The translations under genes and the position numbers were made by a program. This document shows, in pieces, positions 51,466-63,382 of a DNA stretch of 64,000 nt; positions within the stretch are counted from its first letter, which is position 1, and each line of letters starts with the position of its first letter. The DNA comes from Liolophura sinensis (taxonomy: Eukaryota; Mollusca; Polyplacophora; Chitonida; Chitonidae): NCBI RefSeq assembly GCF_032854445.1, contig NW_027018097.1, positions 1-64,000 of the forward strand, written 5' to 3'. The notes beneath the pieces were generated by a model. The model was not told the DNA's origin and did no database searches. It saw only the letters and a program-made list of their open reading frames with translations.

Positions 51466-52166
51466 CAAATGAATAATCATTGATGTCAAGATCACGTGCC
51501 CAGCAACGGCTCTTACTCCATGGAAACCATAGAAATTTGCAATTTTTCAACAGCTGGAGATGCCTGGCCCAATTGCGCATCTTTTGGCACCTTATTGATG
51601 TGGATCAGTGTTCAATTGTTCTTTTTACAGCAGACTGTGTCATGTACCTTGTGTTTTTTTATATACAAATGGTGTGGTTTTTCTACATGTAGATAAAGAC
51701 ATTGAGTTTTTCTACGACTTAGAAGTAAGACATTTGCTGGGTGAGTTAAATGGGCTTGGCCCGAAGATTTGACGTCGTCTGGGCTACCGAAGAGCACATA
51801 ACTTATAATGAAAACTTGAATATAGTAATAACCAGTCGCAATGGTACGTAGTAAATGTAGCCGATTTTAATTAGCAAAAAGACCTGGCAAAAATCCAAAA
51901 GTGGAAAAACTGTTCCAATGCTGCTGTAAGAGGCTAATCCGACGTATTTTGTCACGAGAAATCGAATGGTGCAAACCGCGTTGCTCTCCGACCAATACTT
52001 TTGGCTGTAGCCACAATTGAATAATCATTGATGTCAAGATGACGTGCCCAGCAACGGCTCTTACTCCATGGAAACCAAGAAAATTTGCAATTTTTCAACA
52101 GCTGGAGATGCCTGGCCCAATTGCGCATCTTTTGGCACCTTATTGATGTGGGTCAGTGTTCAATTG
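51466..52166 (+). repeat. Variant V monomer block, copy near 51.5 kb
   Basis: Partner of the block at 42,690. Shared private changes include TTTTTCTACGACTTAG and CGAAGAGCACATAAC. The next unit but one (52,591) is also V, so V units have spread by duplication both locally and over long distance. Confidence 0.8.
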
Positions 52167-53329
52167 TACTTTTCACAGCAGACTGTATCAAGTACCTTTT
52201 GTTTTTTATATACAAATGGTGTAGTTTTTCTACATGTAGATAAAGACATTGAGTTTGTCTTCGACTTAGAAGTAAGACATTTGCTGGGTGAGTTAAATGG
52301 GCTTGGCCCAAAGATTTGACGTCGTCTGGGCTACCGAAGGGCACATAACTTATAATGAAAAGTTGAATATAGTAATGACCAGTCGCGATGGTACATAGTA
52401 AATGTAGCCGATTTCAATTCGCAAAAAGACCTGGCAAAAATCCAAAAGTGGAAAAACTGTTCCAATGCTGCTGGTAAGAGGCTAATCCGACGTATTTTTG
52501 ACGAGAAATCGAATGGTGCAAACCGCGTTGCTCTCCGACCAATACTTTTGGCTGTAGCCACAAATGAATAATCATTGATGTCAAGATCACGTGCCCAGCA
52601 ACGGCTCTTACTCCATGGAAACCATAGAAATTTGCAATTTTTCAACAGCTGGAGATGCCTGGCCCAATTGCGCATCTTTTGGCACCTTATTGATGTGGAT
52701 CAGTGTTCAATTGTTCTTTTTACAGCAGACTGTGTCATGTACCTTGTGTTTTTTTATATACAAATGGTGTGGTTTTTCTACATGTAGATAAAGACATTGA
52801 GTTTGTCTTCGACTTAGAAGTAAGACATTTGCTGGGTGAGTTAAATGGGCTTGGCCCGAAGATTTGACGTCGTCTGGGCTACCGAAGGGCACATAACTGA
52901 TAATGAAAACTTGAATATAGTAATAACCAGTCGCAATGGTACGTAGTAAATGTAGCCGATTTCAATTAGCAAAAAGACCAGGCAAAAATCCAAAAGTGTA
53001 AAAACTGTTCCAATGCTGCTGTAAGAGGCTAATCCGACGTATTTTGTCACGAGAAATCGAATGGTGCAAACCGCGTTGTTCTCCGACCAATACTTTTGGC
53101 TATAGCCACAATTGATAAATCATTGATGTCAAGATCACGTGCCCAGCAACGGCTCTTACTCCATGGAAACCATAGAAAATTTGTTATTTTTAAACAGCTG
53201 GAGATGCCTGGCCCAATTGCGCATCTTTCGGCACCTTATTGATGTGGGTCAGTGTTCAATTGTACTTTTTACAGCGGACTGTGTCATGTACCTTGTGTTT
53301 TTGTATATACAAATGGTGTGGTTTTTCTA

Positions 53330-55310
53330 CATGTAGATAAAAGACATTGAGTTTTTCTTCGACTTAGAAGTAAGACATTTTGCTGGGTGAGTTAAATGGG
53401 CTTGGCCCAAAGATTTGACGTCGTCTGGGCTACGGAAGGGCACATAACTTATAATGAAAAGTTGAATATAGTAATGACCAGTCCGCGATTGTACATAGTT
53501 AATGTAGCCGATTTCAATTAGCAAAAAGACCAGGTAAAAATCCAAAAGTAGAAAAACTGTTCCAATGCTGCTGGTAAAAGGCTAATCGACGTATTTTGTG
53601 ACGAGAAATCGAATGGTGCAAACCGCGTTGCTCTCCGACCAATACGTTTGGCTGTAGCCACAATTGAATAATCATTGATGTCAAGATGACGTGCCCAGCA
53701 ACGGCTCTTACTCCATGGAAACCATAGAAATTTGCAATTTTTCAACAGCTGGAGATGCCTGGCCCAATTGCGCATCTTTTGGCACCTTATTGATGTGGGT
53801 CAGTGTTCAATTGTAATTTTCACAACAGACTGTATCAAGTACCTTTTGTTTTTTATATACAAATGGTGTAGTTTCTCTACATGTAGATAAGACATTGAGT
53901 TTTTCTTCGACTTAGGAGTAAGACATTTGCTGGGTGAGTTAAATGGGCTTGGCCCAAAGACTTGACGTCGTCTGGGCTACCGAAGGGCACATAACTTATA
54001 ATGAAAAGTTGAATATAGTAATGACCAGTCGCAATGGTACATAGTAAATGTAGCCGATTTCAATTCGCAAAAAAGACCAGGCAAAAATCCAAAAGTGGAA
54101 AAACTGTTCCAATGCTGCTGGTAAGAGGCTAATCCGACGTATTTTGTGACGAGAAATCGAATGGTGCAAACCGCGTTGCTCTCCGGACCAATACGTATGG
54201 CTGTAGCCACAATTGGAATAATCATTGATGTCAAGATGACGTGCCCAGCAACGGCTCTTACTCCATGGAAACCAAGGAAATTTGCAATTTTCAACAGCTG
54301 GAGATGCCTGGCCCAATTGCGCCATCTTTTGGCACCTTATTGATGTGGGTCAGTGTTCAATTGTACTTTTTTACAGCGGACTGTGTCATGTACCTTGTGT
54401 TTTTTTTATTATACAAATGGTGTGGTTTTCTACATGTAGATAAAGACATTGAGTTTGTCTTCGACTTAGAAGTAAGACATTTGCTGGGTGAGTTAAATGG
54501 GCTTGGCCCAAAGATTTGACGTCGTCTGGGCTACCGAAGGGCACATAACTTATAATGAAAAGTTGAATATAGTAATGACCAGTCGCGATGGTACATAGTA
54601 AATGTAGGCGATTTCAATTCGCAAAAAGACCAGGCAAAAATCCAAAAGTGGAAAAATTTTTCCAATGCTGCTGGTAAGGAGGCTAATCCGACGTACTTTT
54701 GACGAGAAATCGAATGGTTGCAAACCGCGTTGCTCTCCGACCAATACTTTTGGCTGTAGCACAAATGAATAATCATTGATGTCAAGATCACGTGCCCAGC
54801 AACGGCTCTTACTCCATGGAAACCAAGGAAATTTGCAATTTTTCAACAGCTGGAGATGCCTGGCCCAATTGCGCATCTTTTGGCACCTCATTAATGTGGG
54901 TCAGTGTTCAATTGTACTTTTTACAGCGGACTGTGTCATGTACCTTGTGTTTTTTTATATACAAATGGCAAATGGTGTGGTTTTTCTACATGTAGATAAA
55001 GACATTGAGTTTTTCTTCGACTTAGAAGTAAGACATTTGCTGGGTGAGTTAAATGGGCTTGCCCAAAGATTTGACGTCGTCTGGGCTACCGAAGGGCACA
55101 TAACTTATAATAAAAAGTTGAATATAGTAATGACCAGTCGCGATGGTACATAGTAAATGTAGCCGATTTCAATTCGCAAAAAGACCAGGCAAAAATCCCA
55201 AAAGTGGAAAAAACTGTTCCAATGCTGCTGGTAAGAGGCTAATCCGACGTATTTTTGACGATAAATCGAATGGTGCAAACCGCGTTGCTCTCCGACCATA
55301 CTTTTGGCTG
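53330..55310 (+). other. Cluster of single-base indels
   Basis: Units at 53,139, 53,691, 54,241 and 54,792 have spacings of 552, 550, 551 and 555 and carry about 20 small indels in 2 kb. Examples: GATAAAAGAC 53,336; ACATTTTGCTGG 53,383; CAGTCCGCG 53,480; CTAATCGACG 53,582; CTCCGGACC 54,181; AATTGGAATA 54,212; TGCGCCATC 54,319; AAGGAGGC 54,677; GGTTGCAAAC 54,717; GCTTGCCCAAAG 55,060; AATCCCAAAAG 55,194. Elsewhere one unit typically has zero or one. This is either decay or sequence error. Confidence 0.8.
54962..54975 (+). repeat. 7-bp tandem duplication (CAAATGG x2)
   Basis: The unit at 54,792 has CAAATGGCAAATGG in place of one CAAATGG. It sits inside the main indel cluster and accounts for the 555-bp spacing. 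Confidence 0.9.
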
Positions 55311-57749
55311 TAGCCACAATTGAATAATCATTGATGTCAAAATCACGTGCCCAGCAACGGCTCTTACTCCATGGAAACCATAGAAATTTGCAATTTTTCA
55401 ACAGCTGGAGATGCCTGGCCCAATTGCGCATCTTTTGGCACCTTATTGATGTGGGTCAGTGTTCAATTGTACTTTTCACAGCAGACTGTATCAAGTACCT
55501 TTTGTTTTTTATATACAAATGGTGTAGTTTCTCTACATGTAGGTAAAGACATTGAGTTTGTCTTCGACTTAGAAGTAAGACATTTGCTGGGTGGGTTAAA
55601 TGGGCTTGGCCCAAAGATTTGACGTCGTCTGGGCTACCGAAGGGCACATAACTTATAATGAAAAGTTGAATATAGTAATGACCAGTCGCAATGGTACATA
55701 GTAAATGTAGCCGATTTCAATTCGCAAAAAGACCAGGCAAAAATCCAAAAGTGGAAAAACTGTTCCAATGCTGCTGGTAAGAGGCTAATCCGACGTATTT
55801 TGTGACGAGAAATCGAATGGTGCAAACCGCGTTGCTCTCCGACCAATAGGTATGGCTGTAGCCACAATTGAATAATCATTGATGTCAAAATCACGTGCCC
55901 ATCAACGGCTCTTACTCCATGGAAACCAAGGAAATTTGCAATTTTTCAACAGCTGGAGATGCCTGGCCCAATTGCGCATCTTTTGGCACCTTATTGATGT
56001 GGGTCAGTGTTCAGTTGTACTTTTTAAAGCGGACTGTGTCATGTACCTTGTGTTTTTTTATATACAAATGGTGTGGTTTTTCTACATGTAGATAAAGACA
56101 TTGAGTTTGTCTTCGACTTAGAAGTAAGACATTTGCTGGGTGAGTTAAATGGGCTTGGCCCAAAGATTTGACGTCGTCTGGGCTACCGAAGGGCACATAA
56201 CTTTTAATTAAAAGTTGAATATAGTAATGACCAGTCGCGATGGTACATAGTAAATGTAGCCGATTTCAATTCGCAAAAAGACCAGGCAAAAATCCAAAAG
56301 TGGAAAAATTTTTCCAATGCTGCTGGTAAGAGGCTAATCCGACGTATTTTGTGACGAGAAATCGAATGGTGCAAACCGCGTTGCTCTCCGACTAATACTT
56401 TTGGCTGTAGCCACAATTGAATAATCATTGATGTCAAGATGACGTGCCCAGCAACGGCTCTTACTCCATGGAAACCAAGGAAATTAGCATTTTTTCAACA
56501 CCTGGAGATGCCTGGCCCAATTGCGCATCTTTTGGCACCTTATTGATGTGGGTCAGTGTTCAATTGTACTTTTTAAAGCGGACTGTGTCATGTACCTTGT
56601 GTTTTTTTATATACAAATGGTGTGGTTTTTCTACATGTAGATAAAGACATTGAGTTTGTCTTCGACTTAGAAGTAAGACATTTGCTGGGTGAGTTAAATG
56701 GGCTTGGCCCAAAGATTTGACGTCGTCTGGGCTACCGAAGGGCACATAACTTATAATGAAAAGTTGAATATAGTAATGACCAGTCGCGATGGTACATAGT
56801 AAATGTAGCCGATTTCAATTCGCAAAAAGACCAGGCAAAAATCCAAAAGTGGAAAAACTGTTCCAATGCTGCTGGTAAGAGGCCAATCCGACGTATTTTT
56901 GACGAGAAATCGAATGGTGCAAACCGCGTTGCTCTCCGACCAATACTTTGGGCTGTAGCCACAAATGAATAATCATTGATGTCAAGATCACGTGCCCAAC
57001 AACGGCTCTTACTCCATGGAAACCATAGAAATTTGCAATTTTTCAACAGCTGGAGATGCCTGGCCCAATTGCGCATCTTTCGGCACCTTATTGATGTGGG
57101 TCAGTGTTCAATTGTACTTTTTACAGCGGACTGTGTCATGTACCTTGTGTTTTTTTACATACAAATGGTGTGGTTTTTCTACATGTAGATAAAGACATTG
57201 AGTTTTTCTTCGACTTAGAAGTAAGACATTTGCTGGGTGAGTTAAATGGGCTTGGCCCAAAGATTTGACGTCGTCTGGGCTACCGAAGGGCACATAACTT
57301 ATAATGAAATGTTGAATATAGTAATGACCAGTCGCGATTGTACATAGTTAATGTAGCCGATTTCAATTAGCAAAAAGACCAGGTAAAAATCCAAAAGTAG
57401 AAAAACTGTTCCAATGCTGCTGGTAAGAGGCTAATCCGACGTATTTTGTGACGAGAAATCGAATGGTGCAAACCGCGTTGCTCTCCGACCAATACGTTTG
57501 GCTGTAGCCACAATTGAATAATCATTAATATCAAGATCACGTGCCCAGCAACGGCTCTTACTCCATGGAAACCATAGAAATTTGCCATTTTTCAACACCT
57601 GGAGATGCCTGGCCCAATTGCGCATCTTTTGGCACCTTATTAATGTGGGTCAGTGTTCAATTGTACTTTTTACAGAAGACTGTATCAAGTACCTTGTGTT
57701 TTTTATATACAAATGGTGTGGTTTTTCTACATGTAGATAAAGACATTAA

Positions 57750-58445
57750 GTTTGTCTTCGACTTAGAAGTAAGACATTTGCTGGGTGAGTTAAATGGGCT
57801 TGGCCCAAAGATTTGACGTCGTCTGGGCTACCGAAGGGCACATAACTTATAATGAAAAGTTGAATATAGTAATGACCAGTCGCAATGGTACATAGTAAAT
57901 GTAGCCGATTTCAATTTGCAAAAAGACCAGGCAAAAATGCAAAAGTGGAAAAACTGTTCCAATGCTGCTGGTAAGAGGCTAATCCGACGTATTTTGTGAC
58001 GAGAAATCGAATGATGCAAACCGCGTTGCTCTCCGACCAATACGTATGGCTGTAGCCACAATTGAATAATCATTGATGTCAAGATGACGTGCCCAGCAAC
58101 GGCTCTTACTCCATGGAAACCAAGGAAATTTGCAATTTTTCAACAGCTGGAGATGCCTGGCCCAATTGCGCATCTTTTGGCACCTTATTGATGTGGGTCA
58201 GTGTTCAATTGTACTTTTTACAGCGGACTGTGTCATGTACCTTGTGTTTTTTTATATACAAATGGTGTGGTTTTTCTACATGTAGATAAAGACATTGAGT
58301 TTGTCTTCGACTTAGAAGTAAGACATTTGCTGGGTGAGTTAAATGGGCTTGGCCCAAAGATTTGACGTCGTCTGGGCTACCGAAGGGCACATAACTTATA
58401 ATGAAAAGTTGAATATAGTAATGACCAGTCGCGATGGTACATAGT
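57750..58445 (+). repeat. Variant Z monomer, left copy
   Basis: The unit at 58,089 matches 63,026 at an offset of 4,937 bp (nine units). Shared variants: CAATTTGCAAAAAG with AAAAATGCAAAAG (both family A characters in a B unit), GAATGATGCAAACC and ACGTATGGCTG. I found only two differences between the copies. Confidence 0.85.
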
Positions 58446-58519
58446 AAATGTAGCCGATTTCAATTCGCAAAAAGACCAGGCAAAAATCCAAAAGTGGAAA
58501 AACTGTTCCAATGCTGCTG

Positions 58520-60030
58520 GTAAGAGGCTAATCCGACGTATTTTTGACGAGAAATCGAATGGTGCAAACCGCGTTGCTCTCCGACCAATACTTTGGGCTG
58601 TAGCCACAAATGAATAATCATTGATGTCAAGATCACGTGCCCAGCAACGGCTCTTACTCCATGGAAACCATAGAAATTTGCAATTTTTCAACACCTGGAG
58701 ATGCCTGGCCCAATTGCGCATCTTTTGGCACCTTATTGATGTGGGTCAGTGTTCAATTGTACTTTTTACAGCGGACTGTGTCATGTACCTTGTGTTTTTT
58801 TACATACAAATGGTGTGGTTTTTCTACATGTAGATAAAGACATTGAGTTTTTCTTCGACTTAGAAGTAAGACATTTGCTGGGTGAGTTAAATGGGCTTGG
58901 CCCAAAGATTTGACGTCGTCTGGGCTACCGAAGGGCACATAACTTATAATGAAATGTTGAATATAGTAATGACCAGTCGCGATTGTACATAGTTAATGTA
59001 GCCGATTTCAATTAGCAAAAAGACCAGGTAAAAATCCAAAAGTAGAAAAACTGTTCCAATGCTGCTGGTAAAAGGCTAATCCGACGTATTTTGTGACGAG
59101 AAATCGAATGGTGCAAACCGCGTTGCTCTCCGACCAATACGTTTGGCTGTAGCCACAATTGAATAATCATTGATATCAAGATCACGTGCCCAGCAACGGC
59201 TCTTACTCCATGGAAACCATAGAAATTTGCAATTTTTCAACAGCTGGAGATGCCTGGCCCAATTGCGCATCTTTTGGCACCTTATTAATGTGGGTCAGTG
59301 TTCAATTGTACTTTTTACAGCAGACTGTATCAAGTACCTTGTGTTTTTATATACAAATGGTGTGGTTTTTCTACATGTAGATAAAGACATTAAGTTTGTC
59401 TTCGACTTAGAAGTAAGACATTTGCTGGGTGAGTTAAATGGGCTTGGCCCAAAGATTTGACGTCGTCTGGGCTACCGAAGGGCACATAACTTATAATGAA
59501 AAGTTGAATATAGTAATGACCAGTCGCAATGGTACATAGTAAATGTAGCCGATTTCAATTCGCAAAAAGACCAGGCAAAAATCCAAAAGTGGAAAAACTG
59601 TTCCAATGCTGCTGGTAAGAGGCTAATCCGACGTATTTTGTGACGAGAAATCGAATGGTGCAAACCGCGTTGCTCTCCGACCAATACTTTTGGCTGTAGC
59701 CACAATTGAATAATCATTGATGTCAAAATCACGTGCCCAGCAACGGCTCTTACTCCATGGAAACCAAGGAAATTTGCAATTTTTCAACAGCTGGAGATGC
59801 CTGGCCCAATTGCGCATCTTTTGGCACCTTATTGATGTGGGTCAGTGTTCAATTGTACTTTTTAAAGCGGACTGTGTCATGTACCTTGTGTTTTTTTATA
59901 TACAAATGGTGTGGTTTTTTTACATGTAGATAAAGACATTGAGTTTGTCTTCGACTTAGAAGTAAGACATTTGCTGGGTGAGTTAAATGGGCTTGGCCTA
60001 AAGATTTGACGTCGTCTGGGCTACCGAAGG
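58520..60030 (+). repeat. Right-end higher-order pattern, copy 1
   Basis: Three units in order X (58,637; TTTTTTACATAC marker), Y (59,186; ATCATTGATATCAAG, T5 run, GACATTAAGTTTG) and W (59,733; TTTTTAAAGCGGACTG). Matches 60,712-62,222 at an offset of 2,192 bp (four units, the fourth being a V unit). Differences include AACAGCTGG versus AACACCTGG in Y and a TTTTTTTACATG change in W. Confidence 0.85.
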
Positions 60031-60711
60031 GCACATAACTTTTAATTAAAAGTTGAATATAGTAATGACCAGTCGCGATGGTACATAGTAAATGTAGCCG
60101 ATTTCAATTCGCAAAAAGACCAGGCAAAAATCCAAAAGTGGAAAAATTTTTCCAATGCTGCTGGTAAGAGGCTAATCCGACGTATTTTTGACGAGAAATC
60201 GAATGGTGCAAATCGCGTTGCTCTCCGACCAATACTTTGGGCTGTAGCCACAAATGAATAATCATTGATGTCAAGATCACGTGCCCAGCAACGGCTCTTA
60301 CTCCATGGAAACCATAGAAATTTGCAATTTTTCAACAGCTGGAGATGCCTGGCCCAATTGGCGCATCTTTTGGCACCTTATTGATGTGGATCAGTGGTCA
60401 ATTGTTCTTTTTACAGCAGATTGTGTCATGTACCTTGTGTTTTTTTATATACAAATGGTGTGGTTTTTCTACATGTAGATAAAGACATTGAGTTTGTCTT
60501 CGACTTAGAAGTAAGACATTTGCTGGGTGAGTTAAATGGGCTTGGCCCGAAGATTTGACGTCGTCTGGGCTACCGAAGGGCACATAACTTATAATGAAAA
60601 CTTGAATATAGTAATAACCAGTCGCAATGGTACGTAGTAAATGTAGCCGATTTCAATTAGCAAAAAGACCAGGCAAAAATCCAAAAGTGTAAAAACTGTT
60701 CCAATGCTGCT

Positions 60712-62222
60712 GTAAGAGGCTAATCCGACGTATTTTTGACGAGAAATCGAATGGTGCAAACCGCGTTGCTCTCCGACCAATACTTTGGGCTGTAGCCACA
60801 AATGAATAATCATTGATGTCAAGATCACGTGCCCAGCAACGGCTCTTACTCCATGGAAACCATAGAAATTTGCAATTTTTCAACACCTGGAGATGCCTGG
60901 CCCAATTGCGCATCTTTTGGCACCTTATTGATGTGGGTCAGTGTTCAATTGTACTTTTTACAGCGGACTGTGTCATGTACCTTGTGTTTTTTTACATACA
61001 AATGGTGTGGTTTTTCTACATGTAGATAAAGACATTGAGTTTTTCTTCGACTTAGAAGTAAGACATTTGCTGGGTGAGTTAAATGGGCTTGGCCCAAAGA
61101 TTTGACGTCGTCTGGGCTACCGAAGGGCACATAACTTATAATGAAATGTTGAATATAGTAATGACCAGTCGCGATTGTACATAGTTAATGTAGCCGATTT
61201 CAATTAGCAAAAAGACCAGGTAAAAATCCAAAAGTAGAAAAACTGTTCCAATGCTGCTGGTAAAAGGCTAATCCGACGTATTTTGTGACGAGAAATCGAA
61301 TGGTGCAAACCGCGTTGCTCTCCGACCAATACGTTTGGCTGTAGCCACAATTGAATAATCATTGATATCAAGATCACGTGCCCAGCAACGGCTCTTACTC
61401 CATGGAAACCATAGAAATTTGCAATTTTTCAACACCTGGAGATGCCTGGCCCAATTGCGCATCTTTTGGCACCTTATTAATGTGGGTCAGTGTTCAATTG
61501 TACTTTTTACAGCAGACTGTATCAAGTACCTTGTGTTTTTATATACAAATGGTGTGGTTTTTCTACATGTAGATAAAGACATTAAGTTTGTCTTCGACTT
61601 AGAAGTAAGACATTTGCTGGGTGAGTTAAATGGGCTTGGCCCAAAGATTTGACGTCGTCTGGGCTACCGAAGGGCACATAACTTATAATGAAAAGTTGAA
61701 TATAGTAATGACCAGTCGCAATGGTACATAGTAAATGTAGCCGATTTCAATTCGCAAAAAGACCAGGCAAAAATCCAAAAGTGGAAAAACTGTTCCAATG
61801 CTGCTGGTAAGAGGCTAATCCGACGTATTTTGTGACGAGAAATCGAATGGTGCAAACCGCGTTGCTCTCCGACCAATACTTTTGGCTGTAGCCACAATTG
61901 AATAATCATTGATGTCAAAATCACGTGCCCAGCAACGGCTCTTACTCCATGGAAACCAAGGAAATTTGCAATTTTTCAACAGCTGGAGATGCCTGGCCCA
62001 ATTGCGCATCTTTTGGCACCTTATTGATGTGGGTCAGTGTTCAATTGTACTTTTTAAAGCGGACTGTGTCATGTACCTTGTGTTTTTTTATATACAAATG
62101 GTGTGGTTTTTCTACATGTAGATAAAGACATTGAGTTTGTCTTCGACTTAGAAGTAAGACATTTGCTGGGTGAGTTAAATGGGCTTGGCCCAAAGATTTG
62201 ACGTCGTCTGGGCTACCGAAGG
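60712..62222 (+). repeat. Right-end higher-order pattern, copy 2
   Basis: X (60,829), Y (61,378), W (61,925) as in copy 1. Earlier relatives of X and Y are the units at 56,992 and 57,541. The X marker appears once more at 62,477. Confidence 0.85.
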
Positions 62223-62331
62223 GCACATAACTTATAATGAAAAGTTGAACATAGTAATGACCAGTCGCGAGTGTACATAGTTAATGTAGCCGATTTCAAA
62301 TAGCAAAAAGACCAGGCAAAAATCCAAAAGT

Positions 62332-62341
62332 AAAAAAAAAA
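62332..62341 (+). repeat. A10 homopolymer
   Basis: The usual AAAAGTGGAAAAACTG reads AAAAGT followed by ten A here, raising the spacing to 552 bp. It is the longest A run I saw in the array. Confidence 0.85.
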
Positions 62342-62686
62342 CAGTTCCAATGCTGCTGGTAAGAGGCTAATCCGACGTATTTTGTGACGAGAAATCGAAT
62401 GGTGCAAACCGCGTTGCTCTCCGACCAATACTTTTGGCTGTAGCCACAAATAAATAATCAATGATGTCAAGATCACGTGCCCAGCAACGGCTCTTACTCC
62501 ATGGAAACCAAGGAAATTTGCAATTTTTCAACAGCTGGAGATGCCTGGCCCAATTGCGCATCCTTTGGCACCTTATTGATGTGGGTCAGTGTTCAATTGT
62601 ACTTTTTACAGCGGACTGTGTCATGTACCTTGTGTTTTTTTACATACAAATGGTGTGGTTTTTCTACATGTAGATAAAGACATTGA

Positions 62687-63382
62687 GTTTGTCTTCGACT
62701 TAGAAGTAAGACATTTGCTGGGTGAGTTAAATGGGCTTGGCCCAAAGATTTGACGTCGTCTGGGCTACCGAAGGGCACATAACTTATAATGAAAAGTTGA
62801 ATATAGTAATGACCAGTCGCAATGGTACATAGTAAATGTAGCCGATTTCAATTTGCAAAAAGACCAGGCAAAAATGCAAAAGTAGAAAAACTGTTCCAAT
62901 GCTGCTGGTAAGAGGCTAATCCGACGTATTTTGTGACGAGAAATCGAATGATGCAAACCGCGTTGCTCTCCGACCAATACGTATGGCTGTAGCCACAATT
63001 GAATAATCATTGATGTCAAGATGACGTGCCCAGCAACGGCTCTTACTCCATGGAAACCAAGGAAATTTGCAATTTTTCAACAGCTGGAGATGCCTGGCCC
63101 AATTGCGCATCTTTTGGCACCTTATTGATGTGGGTCAGTGTTCAATTGTACTTTTTACAGCGGACTGTGTCATGTACATTGTGTTTTTTTATATACAAAT
63201 GGTGTGGTTTTTCTACATGTAGATAAAGACATTGAGTTTGTCTTCGACTTAGAAGTAAGACATTTGCTGGGTGAGTTAAATGGGCTTGGCCCAAAGATTT
63301 GACGTCGTCTGGGCTACCGAAGGGCACATAACTTATAATGAAAAGTTGAATATAGTAATGACCAGTCGCGATGGTACATAGT
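62687..63382 (+). repeat. Variant Z monomer, right copy
   Basis: Partner of 57,750-58,445. Differences: AAGTAGAAAAAC for AAGTGGAAAAAC and TACATTGTG for TACCTTGTG. The AAAAATGCAAAAG segment is a family A character, suggesting an old A to B conversion tract that is now being copied. Confidence 0.85.

Larger units (their letters stand above)
50948..51495 (+). repeat. Representative family B monomer with element map
   Basis: A near-consensus 548-bp unit used to place elements: E-box CACGTG 50,945-50,950; CCATGG 50,970-50,975; CAGCTG 51,003-51,008; CAATTG 51,065-51,070; acceptor-like CTTTTTACAG ending at 51,082; 12-bp palindrome TCTACATGTAGA 51,134-51,145; dyad 51,162-51,183; donor-like GTGAGT at 51,193; hairpin TGGGCTTGGCCCA 51,203-51,215; GACGTC 51,223-51,228; TCGCGA 51,288-51,293; second donor-like GTAAGA at 51,379; dyad GGCTGTAGCC 51,455-51,464. 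The + strand has 66- and 70-codon frames and the - strand has 61- and 114-codon frames. None resembles a known protein to me. Confidence 0.85.

Noticed and set aside
50948-51495. CENP-B box
   Set aside because: I looked for the TTCG-N4-A-NN-CGGG core on both strands. CTTCGACTTAGAAG shares only the TTCG start and lacks CGGG.
54776-55153. 125-codon + strand frame
   Set aside because: It is long only because the 7-bp duplication and nearby indels join two frames that are separate in all other units.
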